The translations under genes and the position numbers were made by a program. Source: Crocinitomix sp. (GTDB lineage: Bacteria; Bacteroidota; Bacteroidia; Flavobacteriales_D; Crocinitomicaceae). From it: DNA of 52,723 nucleotides. Position 1 is the stretch's first letter, and the number at the start of each line of letters is the position of its first letter. The notes beneath the pieces are model-generated. The model saw only the letters and a list, made by a program, of their open reading frames with translations, did not search any database and had not been told where the DNA came from. Positions 43,082 to 52,524 of this stretch are shown here, piece by piece. The stretch is from positions 1 to 52,723 of the forward strand of contig WTCE01000027.1 of NCBI GenBank assembly GCA_013138735.1, in the 5' to 3' direction.

Positions 43082-43115
43082 TTGCCTATTATTTCGTTAA
43101 CAAATTGTAGATTTG
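43082..43115 (+). promoter_or_regulatory. Promoter TTG-N23-TAGATTTG for the T9SS type A gene
   Basis: A TTG at 43082-43084 and TAGATTTG at 43108-43115 are 23 bases apart, the upper limit of the Bacteroidota range. Transcription would start near 43120, 39 bases before the ATG. Confidence 0.5.
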
Positions 43116-43158
43116 AACTTATCAAATCAAAAATTTTGACAAATTTAAAACGAAATTT

Positions 43159-44184
43159 ATGAAAACACCTTTACTTTTAATGGTAATTTCTGCAGGAACT
43201 TATGCATCTGCACAAACAATTAACCTTTCAGACACACTTTCTAGTGGTGATTCTCAAACATATTATGTGCTTGACAGTAATGCAACTGCGTACGCAGATC
43301 TTACTGGCGCAGACGTAACATGGGATTATGGGAGCATTGGAGGATACGGAATTGGTCCGAATATCAACAGTGTAATTCCTGGAGAAACAAGTGATTTTGG
43401 AGAAGATTTTCCAGATGCTGTTTATGCTGAAAATTTTGAAAACAGTATCAATACTTTCTTCACAAATGATCCTGGAGCAAGTGAAGTGATCGTTAGCGGC
43501 TTCGTATTTCAAGAATTATCGAATGATTTTATCATTAAATATGATATTAATCCATTAATCTCAGCTAAGTTTCCAATGACATTGGGCACAACGTATGATG
43601 ATGCTATTCAAGGAACAGCTACTTTACCTTTAGCAGGTGATGTTGCGATTGAAGGATCTGCAACTATTACGGTTGACGGAAGTGGTACTTTAAAAGTTGG
43701 ATCTTCTTCTTACACAGATATATTACGTGTTCACACGATTGAAGTTTCTGAAGGAATTATCTTAGGATCTCCGGCAGTTATTACTCGTGAGAGCTATGTA
43801 TATTATGATATTGCTGCGGATAACATGGCGATCTTTATTCATGGAACTGTTTTAGCTGAATTAGGTGCTGGTGGAGACTTTGGATTTACTGCTGTATATT
43901 CAATTGATGAAATCACTGAAATTGTTGGTGTTGAAGAAACGGCTACTGAAAAATTAGATTTAACAGTATATCCAAATCCTGCAAATGGAAACTTCACAAC
44001 TATTTCAACTGTTGAAGGAACTGAATCATTAACAATCTTAAACTCATTAGGACAAGTTGTTTCAACTTACAACAACCCTAGTACACAAGTTAAGGTTGAT
44101 GTTTCTGAACTAAACACTGGCGTTTATTTCGTGCAAGCGATTAAAGGAAGTGCAACAAGAACTGAAAAATTCATTGTTAAGTAA
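43159..44184 (+). CDS. Secreted protein with T9SS type A C-terminal sorting domain
   Basis: 341 residues. A signal peptide (about 1-19, ending YASAQ) leads into a beta-rich domain of unknown function (about 20-255) and the C-terminal Por_Secre_tail domain: VYPNPANGNFTTI, LTILNSLGQVV, VDVSELNTGVYFVQ and the final TEKFIVK, a textbook T9SS type A signal. The protein should be exported through the outer membrane by T9SS and released or attached to lipopolysaccharide. Nothing in the core domain points to an enzyme. It stands alone with its own promoter and terminator. Confidence 0.9.
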   Translation: MKTPLLLMVISAGTYASAQTINLSDTLSSGDSQTYYVLDSNATAYADLTGADVTWDYGSIGGYGIGPNINSVIPGETSDFGEDFPDAVYAENFENSINTFFTNDPGASEVIVSGFVFQELSNDFIIKYDINPLISAKFPMTLGTTYDDAIQGTATLPLAGDVAIEGSATITVDGSGTLKVGSSSYTDILRVHTIEVSEGIILGSPAVITRESYVYYDIAADNMAIFIHGTVLAELGAGGDFGFTAVYSIDEITEIVGVEETATEKLDLTVYPNPANGNFTTISTVEGTESLTILNSLGQVVSTYNNPSTQVKVDVSELNTGVYFVQAIKGSATRTEKFIVK

Positions 44185-44209
44185 ACACAACGAATTAATC
44201 AAAATATTG

Positions 44210-44244
44210 GCGTTCATTCCTTCAAAGGGATGAGCGCTTTTTTT
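44210..44244 (+). terminator. Terminator after the T9SS type A gene
   Basis: Stem GCGTTCATTCC pairs with GGGATGAGCGC with two G-U pairs around a six-base loop, then seven T. Confidence 0.8.
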
Positions 44245-44255
44245 ATGTTCGAAAA

Positions 44256-44287
44256 TTGATTCTTAGGTTAAAATTTAACTAGTTTTG
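44256..44287 (+). promoter_or_regulatory. Promoter TTG-N21-TAGTTTTG giving a leaderless tsaC transcript
   Basis: TTG at 44256-44258 and a perfect -7 box TAGTTTTG at 44280-44287 are 21 bases apart. The start codon GTG follows the box after four bases, where transcription itself would begin, so the messenger would have essentially no 5' leader. Confidence 0.6.
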
Positions 44288-44291
44288 TAGC

Positions 44292-44852
44292 GTGAAAGAA
44301 GAAATTCAAAAAGCATTAGATGTAGTTAGAAATGGAGGAGTCATCCTCTATCCTACCGATACTATTTGGGGCTTAGGTTGCGATCCTAACAATGAGGTTG
44401 CGCTTGAAAAACTTATGAGCATAAAAAAACGTGCAGCAGATAAGAGTTTAATCATCTTGGTTAACAATGAGGGTCTTTTACAAAGGTATGTCAAAGATAT
44501 TCCTGAGGTTTGTTATGATTTGATTGATTATTCTGAAAGGCCGCTTACAATTGTTTATCCTAAGGGACAATACGTATCTAAAAAAGTATTGGGTGCAAAC
44601 GATAGCATTGCTATAAGAATTACGAAAGATCCTTTTTGCGTACAATTGATTCAAAGGTTAAAACACGGCTTGGTATCAACATCAGCTAATATTTCAAACG
44701 AGACATACCAAAACAACATTGATAAATTACCTGCGGACATTAAAAATAATGTTGATTATATTGTGAATTTACCGCTCAAAAATGACAAACAGCCACCTTC
44801 TCAAATCATTCGAATTGGAGCAGATAGCGAAGTCACAATAATTAGAAAATAA
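44292..44852 (+). CDS. tsaC: Threonylcarbamoyl-AMP synthase (Sua5/YrdC/TsaC family)
   Basis: 186 residues forming a single YrdC domain: [33 protein letters not shown] (substrate-binding KR), RPLTIVYP and a C-terminal VSTSANIS. It makes threonylcarbamoyl-AMP from threonine, bicarbonate and ATP for the t6A modification at position 37 of ANN-decoding tRNAs. The Sua5-specific C-terminal domain is absent, so this is the short TsaC/YrdC form. Translation begins at GTG; the promoter box lies just upstream. The cca gene starts one base after the stop, linking two tRNA maturation functions. Confidence 0.94.
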   Translation: MKEEIQKALDVVRNGGVILYPTDTIWGLGCDPNNEVALEKLMSIKKRAADKSLIILVNNEGLLQRYVKDIPEVCYDLIDYSERPLTIVYPKGQYVSKKVLGANDSIAIRITKDPFCVQLIQRLKHGLVSTSANISNETYQNNIDKLPADIKNNVDYIVNLPLKNDKQPPSQIIRIGADSEVTIIRK

Positions 44853-44853
44853 C

Positions 44854-46275
44854 TTGAATTTAAAAGAACATATATCGCATCAAATATTTACTACCATTAG
44901 TGAAGTAGCAGCCGAAAAAGGTACTTCAGCTTTCGTTATTGGTGGATTTGTGCGCGATTTAATATTGAAGCGCCCCTCAAAAGATATTGATATCGTGGTT
45001 TTAGGAAGCGGTTTAAAAATGGCCGAATTCGTTGCAAATAAACTCGGTATTAAAAAAGTAGCCTATTACAAAAATTTTGGAACTGCTGCTTTTGTATTTG
45101 ATGGACTAGAAATTGAATTTGTAGGTGCCCGAAAAGAATCATACGAGCGAAATTCTAGAAATCCAATTGTAGAAAATGGCACCTTGGCAGATGATCAAAA
45201 CCGCCGCGACTTTACAATTAATGCATTAGCCATAAGTTTAAGTAAAAGTTCTTATGGTGAAGTGGTTGATCCCTTTGATGGATTAGAAGATTTAAAAAAG
45301 AAGATCATTCGTACACCACTCAATCCTGACACAACCTATTCAGATGATCCTTTGCGCATGTTACGTGCAATACGCTTTTCGTCGCAATTAGGGTTTAAGA
45401 TAGAAAACGATTCTTTTGCTGCTATAAAACGAAACGCCAAGCGATTGGATATTATTTCGCAAGAGCGTATCACGGATGAATTGAATAAGATTATTCTATC
45501 CAACAAACCATCAAGAGGATTTAAACAGCTTTTTGACACCGAATTATTGCACGAATTTTTCCCTGAGATGATTGCTTTGCACGGTGTAGAAATTATTGAC
45601 AATAAAGGACATAAAGATAATTTTTATCACACCTTAGAAGTATTGGATAATATTTCAGAAAACACGGACAGCTTGTGGTTGCGTTGGGCAGCTATCTTGC
45701 ATGACATTGCAAAGCCAAGTACAAAACGTTTTGATAAAACCGTTGGATGGACTTTCCATGGACATGAAGAATTTGGCGCTCGAATGACTAGCAAAATTTT
45801 CAAACGTTTGAAGCTTCCCTTGGATGCTAAAATGAAATATGTTGAAAAACTCGTACGTTTACATTTACGCCCAATTTCATTGGTAAATGGCAGTGTTACA
45901 GACACAGCTGTGCGTCGCCTTTTATTTGAAGCCGGAGATGATATTGACGATTTAATGACGCTTTGTAATGCAGATATTACGTCTAAAAATCAAATGAAGG
46001 TGCAAAAATACCGCCGCAACTTTGAGAATGTTCGCCGCAAATTAAAATCTGTTGAAGAGAAAGACAATATCCGTAATTTTCAACCACCAATTTCTGGAAA
46101 AGAGATCATGGAAATTTTTCAAATGGAACCTTGCAAACAGGTAGGAATCCTCAAAAACGAAATTAAGGAAGCTATTTTAGAAGGTAAAATTCGAAACGAT
46201 TATAACGACGCATATACGTTTATGTTAGAACAGGCTGAAGAGATGGGAATTGAAGCAAAAAAACGGGGACAATAG
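44854..46275 (+). CDS. cca: CCA tRNA nucleotidyltransferase with HD domain
   Basis: 473 residues. The nucleotidyltransferase head has [20 protein letters not shown] with the GG motif (30-31) and the metal-binding D44 and D46, then [13 protein letters not shown] and a DPFDGLEDL segment, the standard class II CCA-adding enzyme. A central HD domain is marked by [12 protein letters not shown] and HGHEEFG. It adds or repairs the 3'-CCA end of tRNAs using CTP and ATP. Start is TTG, one base after the tsaC stop. A terminator is not evident downstream; the following 102 bases before the next gene show only a near-consensus -7 box (TACCTTAG, about 46343). Confidence 0.93.
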   Translation: MNLKEHISHQIFTTISEVAAEKGTSAFVIGGFVRDLILKRPSKDIDIVVLGSGLKMAEFVANKLGIKKVAYYKNFGTAAFVFDGLEIEFVGARKESYERNSRNPIVENGTLADDQNRRDFTINALAISLSKSSYGEVVDPFDGLEDLKKKIIRTPLNPDTTYSDDPLRMLRAIRFSSQLGFKIENDSFAAIKRNAKRLDIISQERITDELNKIILSNKPSRGFKQLFDTELLHEFFPEMIALHGVEIIDNKGHKDNFYHTLEVLDNISENTDSLWLRWAAILHDIAKPSTKRFDKTVGWTFHGHEEFGARMTSKIFKRLKLPLDAKMKYVEKLVRLHLRPISLVNGSVTDTAVRRLLFEAGDDIDDLMTLCNADITSKNQMKVQKYRRNFENVRRKLKSVEEKDNIRNFQPPISGKEIMEIFQMEPCKQVGILKNEIKEAILEGKIRNDYNDAYTFMLEQAEEMGIEAKKRGQ

Positions 46276-46377
46276 CCCGTATCTGAACGTTTTTGTGTGG
46301 AAAACTATAAAAACTTCCCTTTAAGCTCACCCCATATTCAATTACCTTAGCAAAGTAAGAAACAATACCCCCACATT

Positions 46378-46926
46378 ATGATTGGAAGACTGATCAAGAA
46401 AAAATTAAACGCTAATAAACTCGCAAATGTCTTTGTTAATTCATTATTAGAGGCAACTGAAAATGGGTTTGATGACGTGCGTGCAATGATAAATGAAGAT
46501 AGCGCATTTGTCTCTAACCCAGAAGTGTGCGAGAATTCAATGGATAAGTTTATATTGGTAATCATTGTGGGTAACCTGCGCTTTTTAGACGATCACTTTG
46601 AAGTGAGTGAGGCTAAGGAAATCCGAACGCAAATCGTGCGTAAATTTGCCCATATTTACGAAATGGAAGAGCATAAATTTGAGGAAGTCATTCAAAAATA
46701 TGATGCCTTTGTTTCACGTGTAAATAATCCGTCTAAAAACACCTTATATGGAATGTCTAAAGCGGTTTTTCATAAATTCAAGCTCAATGAACATCAAGAG
46801 TCGTATTTTAAGAATATGCAAACTCCAAATCCACTCTTCTTAAAAAGAATGGATGAAATTATGATGAACTTTTTATGGGATTGGGATGAATTTTTTAAGA
46901 AGCATAAAATGAGCTTCGCTCATTAG
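46378..46926 (+). CDS. Uncharacterised cytosolic protein
   Basis: 182 residues, predicted all-alpha, without signal peptide, membrane segment or a motif I recognise. Charged helices run throughout (MIGRLIKKKLNANKLANV, FEVSEAKEIRTQIVRKFAHI, MDEIMMNFLWDWDEFFKKH). It begins with ATG after a short gap and is followed by repeat-like intergenic DNA. Codon composition is like that of its neighbours, so it is probably a real native gene; its role is unknown. Confidence 0.65.
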   Translation: MIGRLIKKKLNANKLANVFVNSLLEATENGFDDVRAMINEDSAFVSNPEVCENSMDKFILVIIVGNLRFLDDHFEVSEAKEIRTQIVRKFAHIYEMEEHKFEEVIQKYDAFVSRVNNPSKNTLYGMSKAVFHKFKLNEHQESYFKNMQTPNPLFLKRMDEIMMNFLWDWDEFFKKHKMSFAH

Positions 46927-47063
46927 TAGTTAGACCACTTCGTTATTATTACTTAGAACGCTTCGCTTTTAGACTAAACGTTGCTGAAACTCAAAATTTC
47001 TTATTCTATATTTTTTTTGGATTGAAATTGAAAAATTGAACATTGTCTATTGCCTCTTGCCTA

Positions 47064-47510
47064 ATGACTAACCTCAAAGACTACTATCAAATTCTCGGAC
47101 TGCCTAATTACGCTAAGTACACCAGAATAGCGCAAAGACACGTTGACTTGACGGATATTTTTATTGAGAATCGAGGTAAGGGAGATCACAGCCCCACAGA
47201 TTTTGAATTGCAAACAGAAGCGTTCTATTTATTGAAGAACCCTAAACGAAAAGCACATTACGACCGACTTCACGCCATAAAATTTACCGATAAGCCGATA
47301 AAGCATTCCAAGACTTTAAAAAAATGGGAGTTAGAGATTTCTGAAGAAGTTAAAGAAGCAAATATTCTGGCAAAAGAATTGGTAGAACTAACAAATGAAG
47401 AGCTGACTGCCCGAAATGCTAAATTGACACCTAGAACTGCTTTATTTGGGTTCTTTAGGAATGTTATTGGCTGGACTTTAGATTTTTTCTTTTTCCTTTT
47501 ACAGTTTTAA
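47064..47510 (+). CDS. Degenerate J-domain-like protein with C-terminal membrane segment
   Basis: 148 residues. The start of a J domain is clear (NLKDYYQILGLPNYA) and so is its end (EAFYLLKNPKRKAHYDRL), but the HPD loop that activates DnaK reads RHVDLTDI, so the essential Pro and HPD triad are missing. A hydrophobic C-terminus (about 130-148, NVIGWTLDFFFFLLQF) could anchor it in the membrane. The ATG at 47064 is preferred over a TTG 21 bases upstream, which lies in a low-complexity repeat (TTGCCTCTTGCC-like words). It may be a J-like scaffold that no longer stimulates DnaK. Confidence 0.65.
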   Translation: MTNLKDYYQILGLPNYAKYTRIAQRHVDLTDIFIENRGKGDHSPTDFELQTEAFYLLKNPKRKAHYDRLHAIKFTDKPIKHSKTLKKWELEISEEVKEANILAKELVELTNEELTARNAKLTPRTALFGFFRNVIGWTLDFFFFLLQF

Positions 47511-47541
47511 AATCTAGCTACTTGTTGTTGCTACGATCCAA

Positions 47542-47572
47542 GAGCACTTCGAGTGCCTCAGCGTTCTTGAAT
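47542..47572. repeat. Short copy of the CACTTCGAG / GTTCTTGAAT repeat
   Basis: GCACTTCGAGTGCCTCAGCG followed by TTCTTGAAT matches the ends of the repeat at 12370-12412 but lacks the 18-base middle. The surrounding 155 bases also contain TTATTGCCCTTTGCCC-like words resembling those before the J-like gene. Confidence 0.6.
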
Positions 47573-47665
47573 CTAAATTGAACTGACGTTCACATTCTTC
47601 TTTGGATTTTTAAAATAAATGACATTTGAACATCACTTATTGCCCTTTGCCCTTAGTCTTTTGTC

Positions 47666-48205
47666 TTAATTAGAGATGCCCCTTTTAATAATAGTATAAT
47701 CACAGACCTTTCGTTCCGTCCCCAATTCTTCATGAATACTAATAATTGAAATCTTTTGCGAAGCATAAGTAAGTCTAAAAGTCCCATGATACATCCAATA
47801 GCTTCCAGCCCCTAAAGAACGTGAAGTATTCACCTTGAAATTATAATCCCTATTCAATGAAGAGTAGCTCGCTTCAATCGAATTTTTAGTAATTGCATGA
47901 ATATCCAAATAGCTAGCGCCACTATTTTTAAAACCTAAACTATCCATTAAATCATACGAATAAAACAAACTATCAGCGTGTCGCTCAGCAAGATCAAATT
48001 GTAGCACCAATGTTGAATCATTCTCTAAATGAGTTCTCATATAAGCTAAGCCATCAATAACAAATGGATTGAAGAATCCTTCAGAAAATACCGTATCAAT
48101 TGACGCAATTGTATTAAACCTGGTAAAAGTTAATTGCTTATCAGAATGAACCGATTGCAAAAGCAACAAGCACAACATGGACAAAAACAAATACCTAAAC
48201 TTCAT
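47666..48205 (-). CDS. Small secreted protein of unknown function
   Basis: 179 residues with a hydrophobic signal peptide (MKFRYLFLSMLCLLLLQSVHS). The mature part is rich in beta strands (LTFTRFNTIASIDTVFSEGFF, FVIDGLAYMRTHLENDSTL, FRLTYASQKISIISIH; each shortened here) and has no Cys pair, membrane segment or known family signature. The gene is alone on the minus strand between two intergenic repeat regions, and no convincing promoter box is seen upstream. It is probably a periplasmic or surface protein. Confidence 0.6.
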   Translation of the reverse strand: MKFRYLFLSMLCLLLLQSVHSDKQLTFTRFNTIASIDTVFSEGFFNPFVIDGLAYMRTHLENDSTLVLQFDLAERHADSLFYSYDLMDSLGFKNSGASYLDIHAITKNSIEASYSSLNRDYNFKVNTSRSLGAGSYWMYHGTFRLTYASQKISIISIHEELGTERKVCDYTIIKRGISN

Positions 48206-48225
48206 CTTTAATTAAATATCTGCAT

Positions 48226-48273
48226 CCTTCGATACTCCGACAAATTCAGCACGGCAAGGCGCATTGATAATTG
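48226..48273. repeat. Dispersed repeat at the 3' end of the M28 peptidase gene
   Basis: On the minus strand this begins CAATTATCAATGCGCC a few bases beyond the M28 stop and continues into a TTGCCGTGCTG and TCGAAGGATG segment. It shares its first 16 bases and the later TCG-AAG core with the repeat at 17781-17820. Confidence 0.6.
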
Positions 48274-48278
48274 CAAAA

Positions 48279-49637
48279 TCAAAGATTTTGATCCATCACA
48301 TAAATCATAGCGGCCATTGCAGCCGCACCTAATTCCAATTCACGCTTATTCACATTTTCAAAAACATCTGCGGCGGAATGATGATAATCGAAATAGCGTT
48401 GTGAATTTACAGCCATACCTAACTGCAACATTTCAGGAAAATAATCGCGTAACGGATTAATATCAACTCCGCCATAACCTGGGTTAAACTTCAGTAAATC
48501 ATAAGGTTTTAGCAATTCTGCAAATTGACGCACAAATTTAATTTGATCCGCATTGCCAACTACATCAAATCCCATAGGCAAAAAACCACCACGATCTGTT
48601 TCAATAGCACAAATATGTTTTTCTTTATTCTCTGCAGCAATTTCTGCATAGCTCTTTCCTCCAAAATTTCCGTTCTCCTCATTCATAAATAAAACGCAAC
48701 GTAAAGTATGATTCGGTTGATATCCTAATTCTTTTAAAATTCGCAAGGCTTCAATTGAGTGTACAATTCCTGCCCCATCATCATGTGCGCCTTCGCCAAC
48801 ATCCCAAGAATCTAAATGTCCTCCAAAGGTTATGATTTGGTCGTCTTCATTACCCATCATTTCACCAATCACATTGTAAGACACTACGTCTGGAAAATAG
48901 CGACAATCCATTTCCATTTTCAACGTTACTTTTCCTTTTGCCAACCATTCCACCAATTTATCGGCATTCACAGTACTCATTGCCGCTCCTGGAACGCGTA
49001 TTACGTCCTTATCATAATGCATAGAACCTGTATGTGGATGCTCGTCTGTTGATGAAGCCATTGAACGAATTACAACTGCTTTCGCATTTAGTTTGGAGGC
49101 AGCATTTGTTCCGCCCCAACGTTGATCAACACAAGCACCATAGGCTTTAAAGGTTTGAATCATTTTTTGGTCAAACGGGCGGTTAAAAAAGACGATTTTC
49201 CCACTTATTTGCTCGGAAGTCATGCCTTCTAATTCTTGAATTGATTCTACTTTTAATACTTCCCCTTCAATTAATCCATCTGTTCCAACAGATCCTCCTA
49301 AGGCCAAAATATTGAGTTTAATTACATCTCCCGCTTCGTTAGTAATCCACGCGGCTTCCGTATTTCCTCGTTCCCAATGCGGTACTTTTATTTTTTGTAA
49401 ATAAACGTTATCAAAGGCATAACCTTCCATGAGGTTTTTACCCCACTCAATGGCCATTTCTGCTTCGGCTGACCCCGTTATTCGGGCGCCAATGTCTTTA
49501 CACAATGAACGTAAATTCTCATGAGAATCACCCTGTTCAAGCGCCATGTCATAGATTTTACGAACAAAAAGTGAATCTTCATTTGCAAAACTTATTGTAC
49601 TGCTTATAATGGTGAGTGCGAGTAATAATTTTTTCAT
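48279..49637 (-). CDS. Secreted M28-family aminopeptidase-like zinc peptidase
   Basis: 452 residues with signal peptide (about 1-18, MKKLLLALTIISSTISFA). A PA-like insert domain (about 115-250) interrupts the N-terminal part, and the M28 catalytic domain (about 255-450) shows the two-zinc site: H274 in GGHLDSWD, D286/D287 in HDDGAG, E320-E321 in MNEENG, D348 in ETDRGG and H419/H420 in DYHHSAADVFE. It should act as an exopeptidase in the periplasm or outside the cell. A near-consensus -7 box (TATCTTTA on the minus strand, 49656-49663) lies just upstream. Confidence 0.92.
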   Translation of the reverse strand: MKKLLLALTIISSTISFANEDSLFVRKIYDMALEQGDSHENLRSLCKDIGARITGSAEAEMAIEWGKNLMEGYAFDNVYLQKIKVPHWERGNTEAAWITNEAGDVIKLNILALGGSVGTDGLIEGEVLKVESIQELEGMTSEQISGKIVFFNRPFDQKMIQTFKAYGACVDQRWGGTNAASKLNAKAVVIRSMASSTDEHPHTGSMHYDKDVIRVPGAAMSTVNADKLVEWLAKGKVTLKMEMDCRYFPDVVSYNVIGEMMGNEDDQIITFGGHLDSWDVGEGAHDDGAGIVHSIEALRILKELGYQPNHTLRCVLFMNEENGNFGGKSYAEIAAENKEKHICAIETDRGGFLPMGFDVVGNADQIKFVRQFAELLKPYDLLKFNPGYGGVDINPLRDYFPEMLQLGMAVNSQRYFDYHHSAADVFENVNKRELELGAAAMAAMIYVMDQNL

Positions 49638-49770
49638 TCAAAATTTATTTAATCCTAAAGATAATGAAATAAAAAATTTACACTAAAAATTGATGATGAA
49701 TGGTTGGGAATGCGCTTCATCTATTTTTAATATTCTTTCTGTGGAATTGGGTCACGAATACGCTTCGCTG

Positions 49771-49790
49771 GTCCCGATCCCTATCGGGAC
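49771..49790. repeat. Perfect 8-base hairpin GTCCCGAT-CCCT-ATCGGGAC in intergenic DNA
   Basis: The element is GC-rich against an AT-rich background and has no T tract, so it is not a normal terminator. It sits between the M28 and GT39 genes and looks like one of the small dispersed dyads found in Bacteroidota genomes. The rest of that 215-base gap shows no gene. Confidence 0.7.
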
Positions 49791-49852
49791 ATAATCCTGC
49801 GACCGCAATACCGGTTAATTCTAGTTAAATTTTTGTGATAAATAATTCGCTT

Positions 49853-51751
49853 CTAATTCCAAATATTTTCAATCATTGAAACCTGAATACTTTGGATTCT
49901 AATTGACGTCCCTCCCCTATTCCACAGGCTGATTTTTAAATTATCCATTGGTAAAATATAAGGTGGGATTTTAAATGCAAAGTATCCTGAATTCGATTTT
50001 GAACTTAAAATCATGTCCTCTAAATCATGTCCAATCCACATATTCTCTCCTCTATGCGTAATCGTTTCGCCATTTCGTTCTCCAGTCAATGCAACGGTTA
50101 GTTTGTCTCCTTGAATTAAATCAGTTGTAACATCAACTTTTAAATAATAATGGTCGATTCCTTTTAATTCTTTCTTTTGAAATAAATATGTAGGACCGTA
50201 TTGATTTGAACTATCTAAAACATAACAGAAATCACTTTTTGATTCGCCATTAATTTTATCTAAATTATATGTAAAACCTGTTGTCCCAAAAAGATCAAAA
50301 CGAGCAATTTTTTCCACACGAGCAGGATTATCATAGTCGCCCCTCTTCATCAAAAACACACTTCCATTATTATACTGCTCATAATCCACCACAGTCGGAT
50401 AAAATTCTTTTACCGTTTCAAATAAATTAACCAAAGTCAAGCGGGATGAGAAACCAATGACGCAATATTCCTCATCACGTACAAGCAATTCTTTGCGCAG
50501 CTTATAATCATCATCAAATTCTAAATTTATCCAATCAAAGTCAATGGAATCTCCGCCCCATTCATCCACATAAAAATTAATATAGTTCGAATTGTTTAGG
50601 TTATAAACGGTATAGATATTCTCTGCCCCAAACTCCTTATTCCAATCGGCTATTTTAATTCCTGGCTCTTTGAACAGCGCGTAATGCGCATTGCCATACA
50701 AATCCTTTTCAACCAAAGTTGAACCCAAACAAATTGTCATCAGTGCCACTAGCAAAATATTCGTTTTAGGAATCTTACTCAACACTACGGCGATTAACAA
50801 TAAGAAAAATGGAAATGCGAAAAGCATTACAGGGAATTTTAATATTGGTGTTGAAACATAAGACAAAATATGCCCGACAAGATAAATCCCAAAAAACCAA
50901 AGGATAGGCAAAGCTAAATTTCGTTTTGAAAAAGGTGCACGATCTGTTTTCAAAAAGAATCCGATCCCCAATGCAATAGCCAAACAAACTACAATTATCC
51001 AAGAATCATTAAAAGCATGATAAAGGAATTGCAACAGCCAATCGGCATCTGGAGGAGCTAACCACTGTAAACCGCCTACACTTAAATGATATTGTGTAAT
51101 TGAATAATGCGGCAGAAATAATAAAATCCCTAGAAGACCCGCAACGGCATAGTATTTTATATTTGCTTTATTCAGAAAAAAGAGTCCTGTAAACCCTATA
51201 AATCCAACAAAAAGAAAAGTAAAATAGTGCGTATACATGCCAGCCGCAAATAAAAGGCCGAGTAAAATGGCATCTCGCCACTTTTTTTCTTGATTGAATA
51301 ATACTCTGAAAAAATAAAGACCAACCAGTAATGAAATTAGCAGTCCAGGACTATAAGGCCGTGCAAACTCTGAATTCATTATTGGAAAATACAGCACTGC
51401 TAATAAACCTGCTGCTAATAAGCCCACCTTGCGATTGAACCATTGTTTACCAATTAAAAAAAGCACCAATATAGCCGCAGTTCCAAATAATACGAATGGA
51501 AAACGCATTGCTATTTCGCTTTTGCCCGCAACCATAGACCAAGCCTTCATGAAAACCTGCACACCGGCTGGGTGCATATCATCATTTTGAACGCCGAACT
51601 CTAATAAATCTGAAAAATTGGTATAGCGCAATCGACTGACAGCACTCAACTCATCATTGGAATAGGAATGTGTAAATGAAATGGTAAAGCGCAGTGTAAA
51701 TCCTACCAAAAGGATTAAAATAATATCAATATTACGCTTCCACCAACTCAC
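49853..51751 (-). CDS. GT39-like (PMT/ArnT-type) membrane glycosyltransferase
   Basis: 632 residues. The first ~370 hold about 11 membrane segments, and the first external loop carries the acidic pair in SYSNDELSAVSR expected of GT-C lipid-phosphate-sugar transferases (the usual DE motif). A soluble, beta-rich C-terminal region of about 250 residues follows, probably periplasmic. Such enzymes transfer sugars from polyprenyl carriers to proteins or lipids on the outer face of the inner membrane. Start is GTG (MSWWKRNID), one base downstream of the rlmB stop, so it is cotranscribed with rlmB although the functions differ. Donor and acceptor unknown. Confidence 0.85.
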   Translation of the reverse strand: MSWWKRNIDIILILLVGFTLRFTISFTHSYSNDELSAVSRLRYTNFSDLLEFGVQNDDMHPAGVQVFMKAWSMVAGKSEIAMRFPFVLFGTAAILVLFLIGKQWFNRKVGLLAAGLLAVLYFPIMNSEFARPYSPGLLISLLVGLYFFRVLFNQEKKWRDAILLGLLFAAGMYTHYFTFLFVGFIGFTGLFFLNKANIKYYAVAGLLGILLFLPHYSITQYHLSVGGLQWLAPPDADWLLQFLYHAFNDSWIIVVCLAIALGIGFFLKTDRAPFSKRNLALPILWFFGIYLVGHILSYVSTPILKFPVMLFAFPFFLLLIAVVLSKIPKTNILLVALMTICLGSTLVEKDLYGNAHYALFKEPGIKIADWNKEFGAENIYTVYNLNNSNYINFYVDEWGGDSIDFDWINLEFDDDYKLRKELLVRDEEYCVIGFSSRLTLVNLFETVKEFYPTVVDYEQYNNGSVFLMKRGDYDNPARVEKIARFDLFGTTGFTYNLDKINGESKSDFCYVLDSSNQYGPTYLFQKKELKGIDHYYLKVDVTTDLIQGDKLTVALTGERNGETITHRGENMWIGHDLEDMILSSKSNSGYFAFKIPPYILPMDNLKISLWNRGGTSIRIQSIQVSMIENIWN

Positions 51752-51752
51752 G

Positions 51753-52520
51753 TTATTCTAAAATCCGTTGACGCGCCACTTCGTACATCATTATTCCTGC
51801 AGATACAGAAACATTCAATGATTGAATAGTTCCTTCCATTGGAATTTTAGCCTTAATGTCTGCCTCAGCTAAAATTTTCATACTTACACCATCTTCTTCT
51901 GACCCCATAACAATTGCTAATGGAACAGTAAAATCGGCCTCGTATAAATGTGTTTTAGCTTTCTCAGTACTTGCTGCAATTTGCACGCCGCTTTCCTTTA
52001 ACATATGAATCACTGAGTTTAAATCCCTCACCTTACATACTGGAATTTTATTCAATGCACCGGCAGATGTTTTAACGGCATCCGCAGTTACAGAAACGCT
52101 ATCTTTATCTGGAATAATAATCGCATGAACACCAATACACTCAGCTGTTCGTGCAATCGCACCAAAATTTCTAACATCCGTTATGCGATCTAAAATCACG
52201 AATAAGGGCACTTCACCTTTATCATATAACCGCTCCAAAATTGGCTCAATTTCTTGATAATGAATCGGAGCCACTTGCGCAATAACACCTTGGTGATTTT
52301 TGCGCGTCATTTTATTCAGTTTATAAATCGGAACAAACTGTAAATTGTACTTTTTATCAGCTAACTCCTCTTTCAACTCTTTAAACAGTTCTTTTTGCAT
52401 GCCGCGTTGAATCAATATTTTATTGATCGGGCGCTCTGCTCTAATTGCTTCGATTACTGCTCTAACTCCAAATATGATGTCTTCATCATCTTCATGGTAG
52501 CTATCTTTATTGTTATACAT
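51753..52520 (-). CDS. rlmB: 23S rRNA (guanosine-2'-O-)-methyltransferase RlmB, SpoU/TrmH family
   Basis: 255 residues from the ATG at 52520 (MYNNKDSYHEDDEDIIFGV). A substrate-binding N-terminal domain (about 14-85, IIFGVRAVIEAIRAERPINK) is followed by the SPOUT domain with motif 1 DRITDVRNFGAIARTA, motif 2 VMGSEEDGVS and motif 3 LNVSVSAGIMMYE, which form the AdoMet-binding knot. The size is typical of RlmB, which methylates G2251 of 23S rRNA. This start was chosen over one 165 bases upstream because the homologous part begins here and a -7 box lies directly before it. The frame stays open upstream to the window edge, which is discussed separately. Confidence 0.92.
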   Translation of the reverse strand: MYNNKDSYHEDDEDIIFGVRAVIEAIRAERPINKILIQRGMQKELFKELKEELADKKYNLQFVPIYKLNKMTRKNHQGVIAQVAPIHYQEIEPILERLYDKGEVPLFVILDRITDVRNFGAIARTAECIGVHAIIIPDKDSVSVTADAVKTSAGALNKIPVCKVRDLNSVIHMLKESGVQIAASTEKAKTHLYEADFTVPLAIVMGSEEDGVSMKILAEADIKAKIPMEGTIQSLNVSVSAGIMMYEVARQRILE

Positions 52521-52524
52521 GCCA

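Noticed and set aside
47043-47063. TTG start 21 bases before the J-like gene
   Set aside because: It falls in a low-complexity TTGCC repeat and adds residues not seen in J domains.
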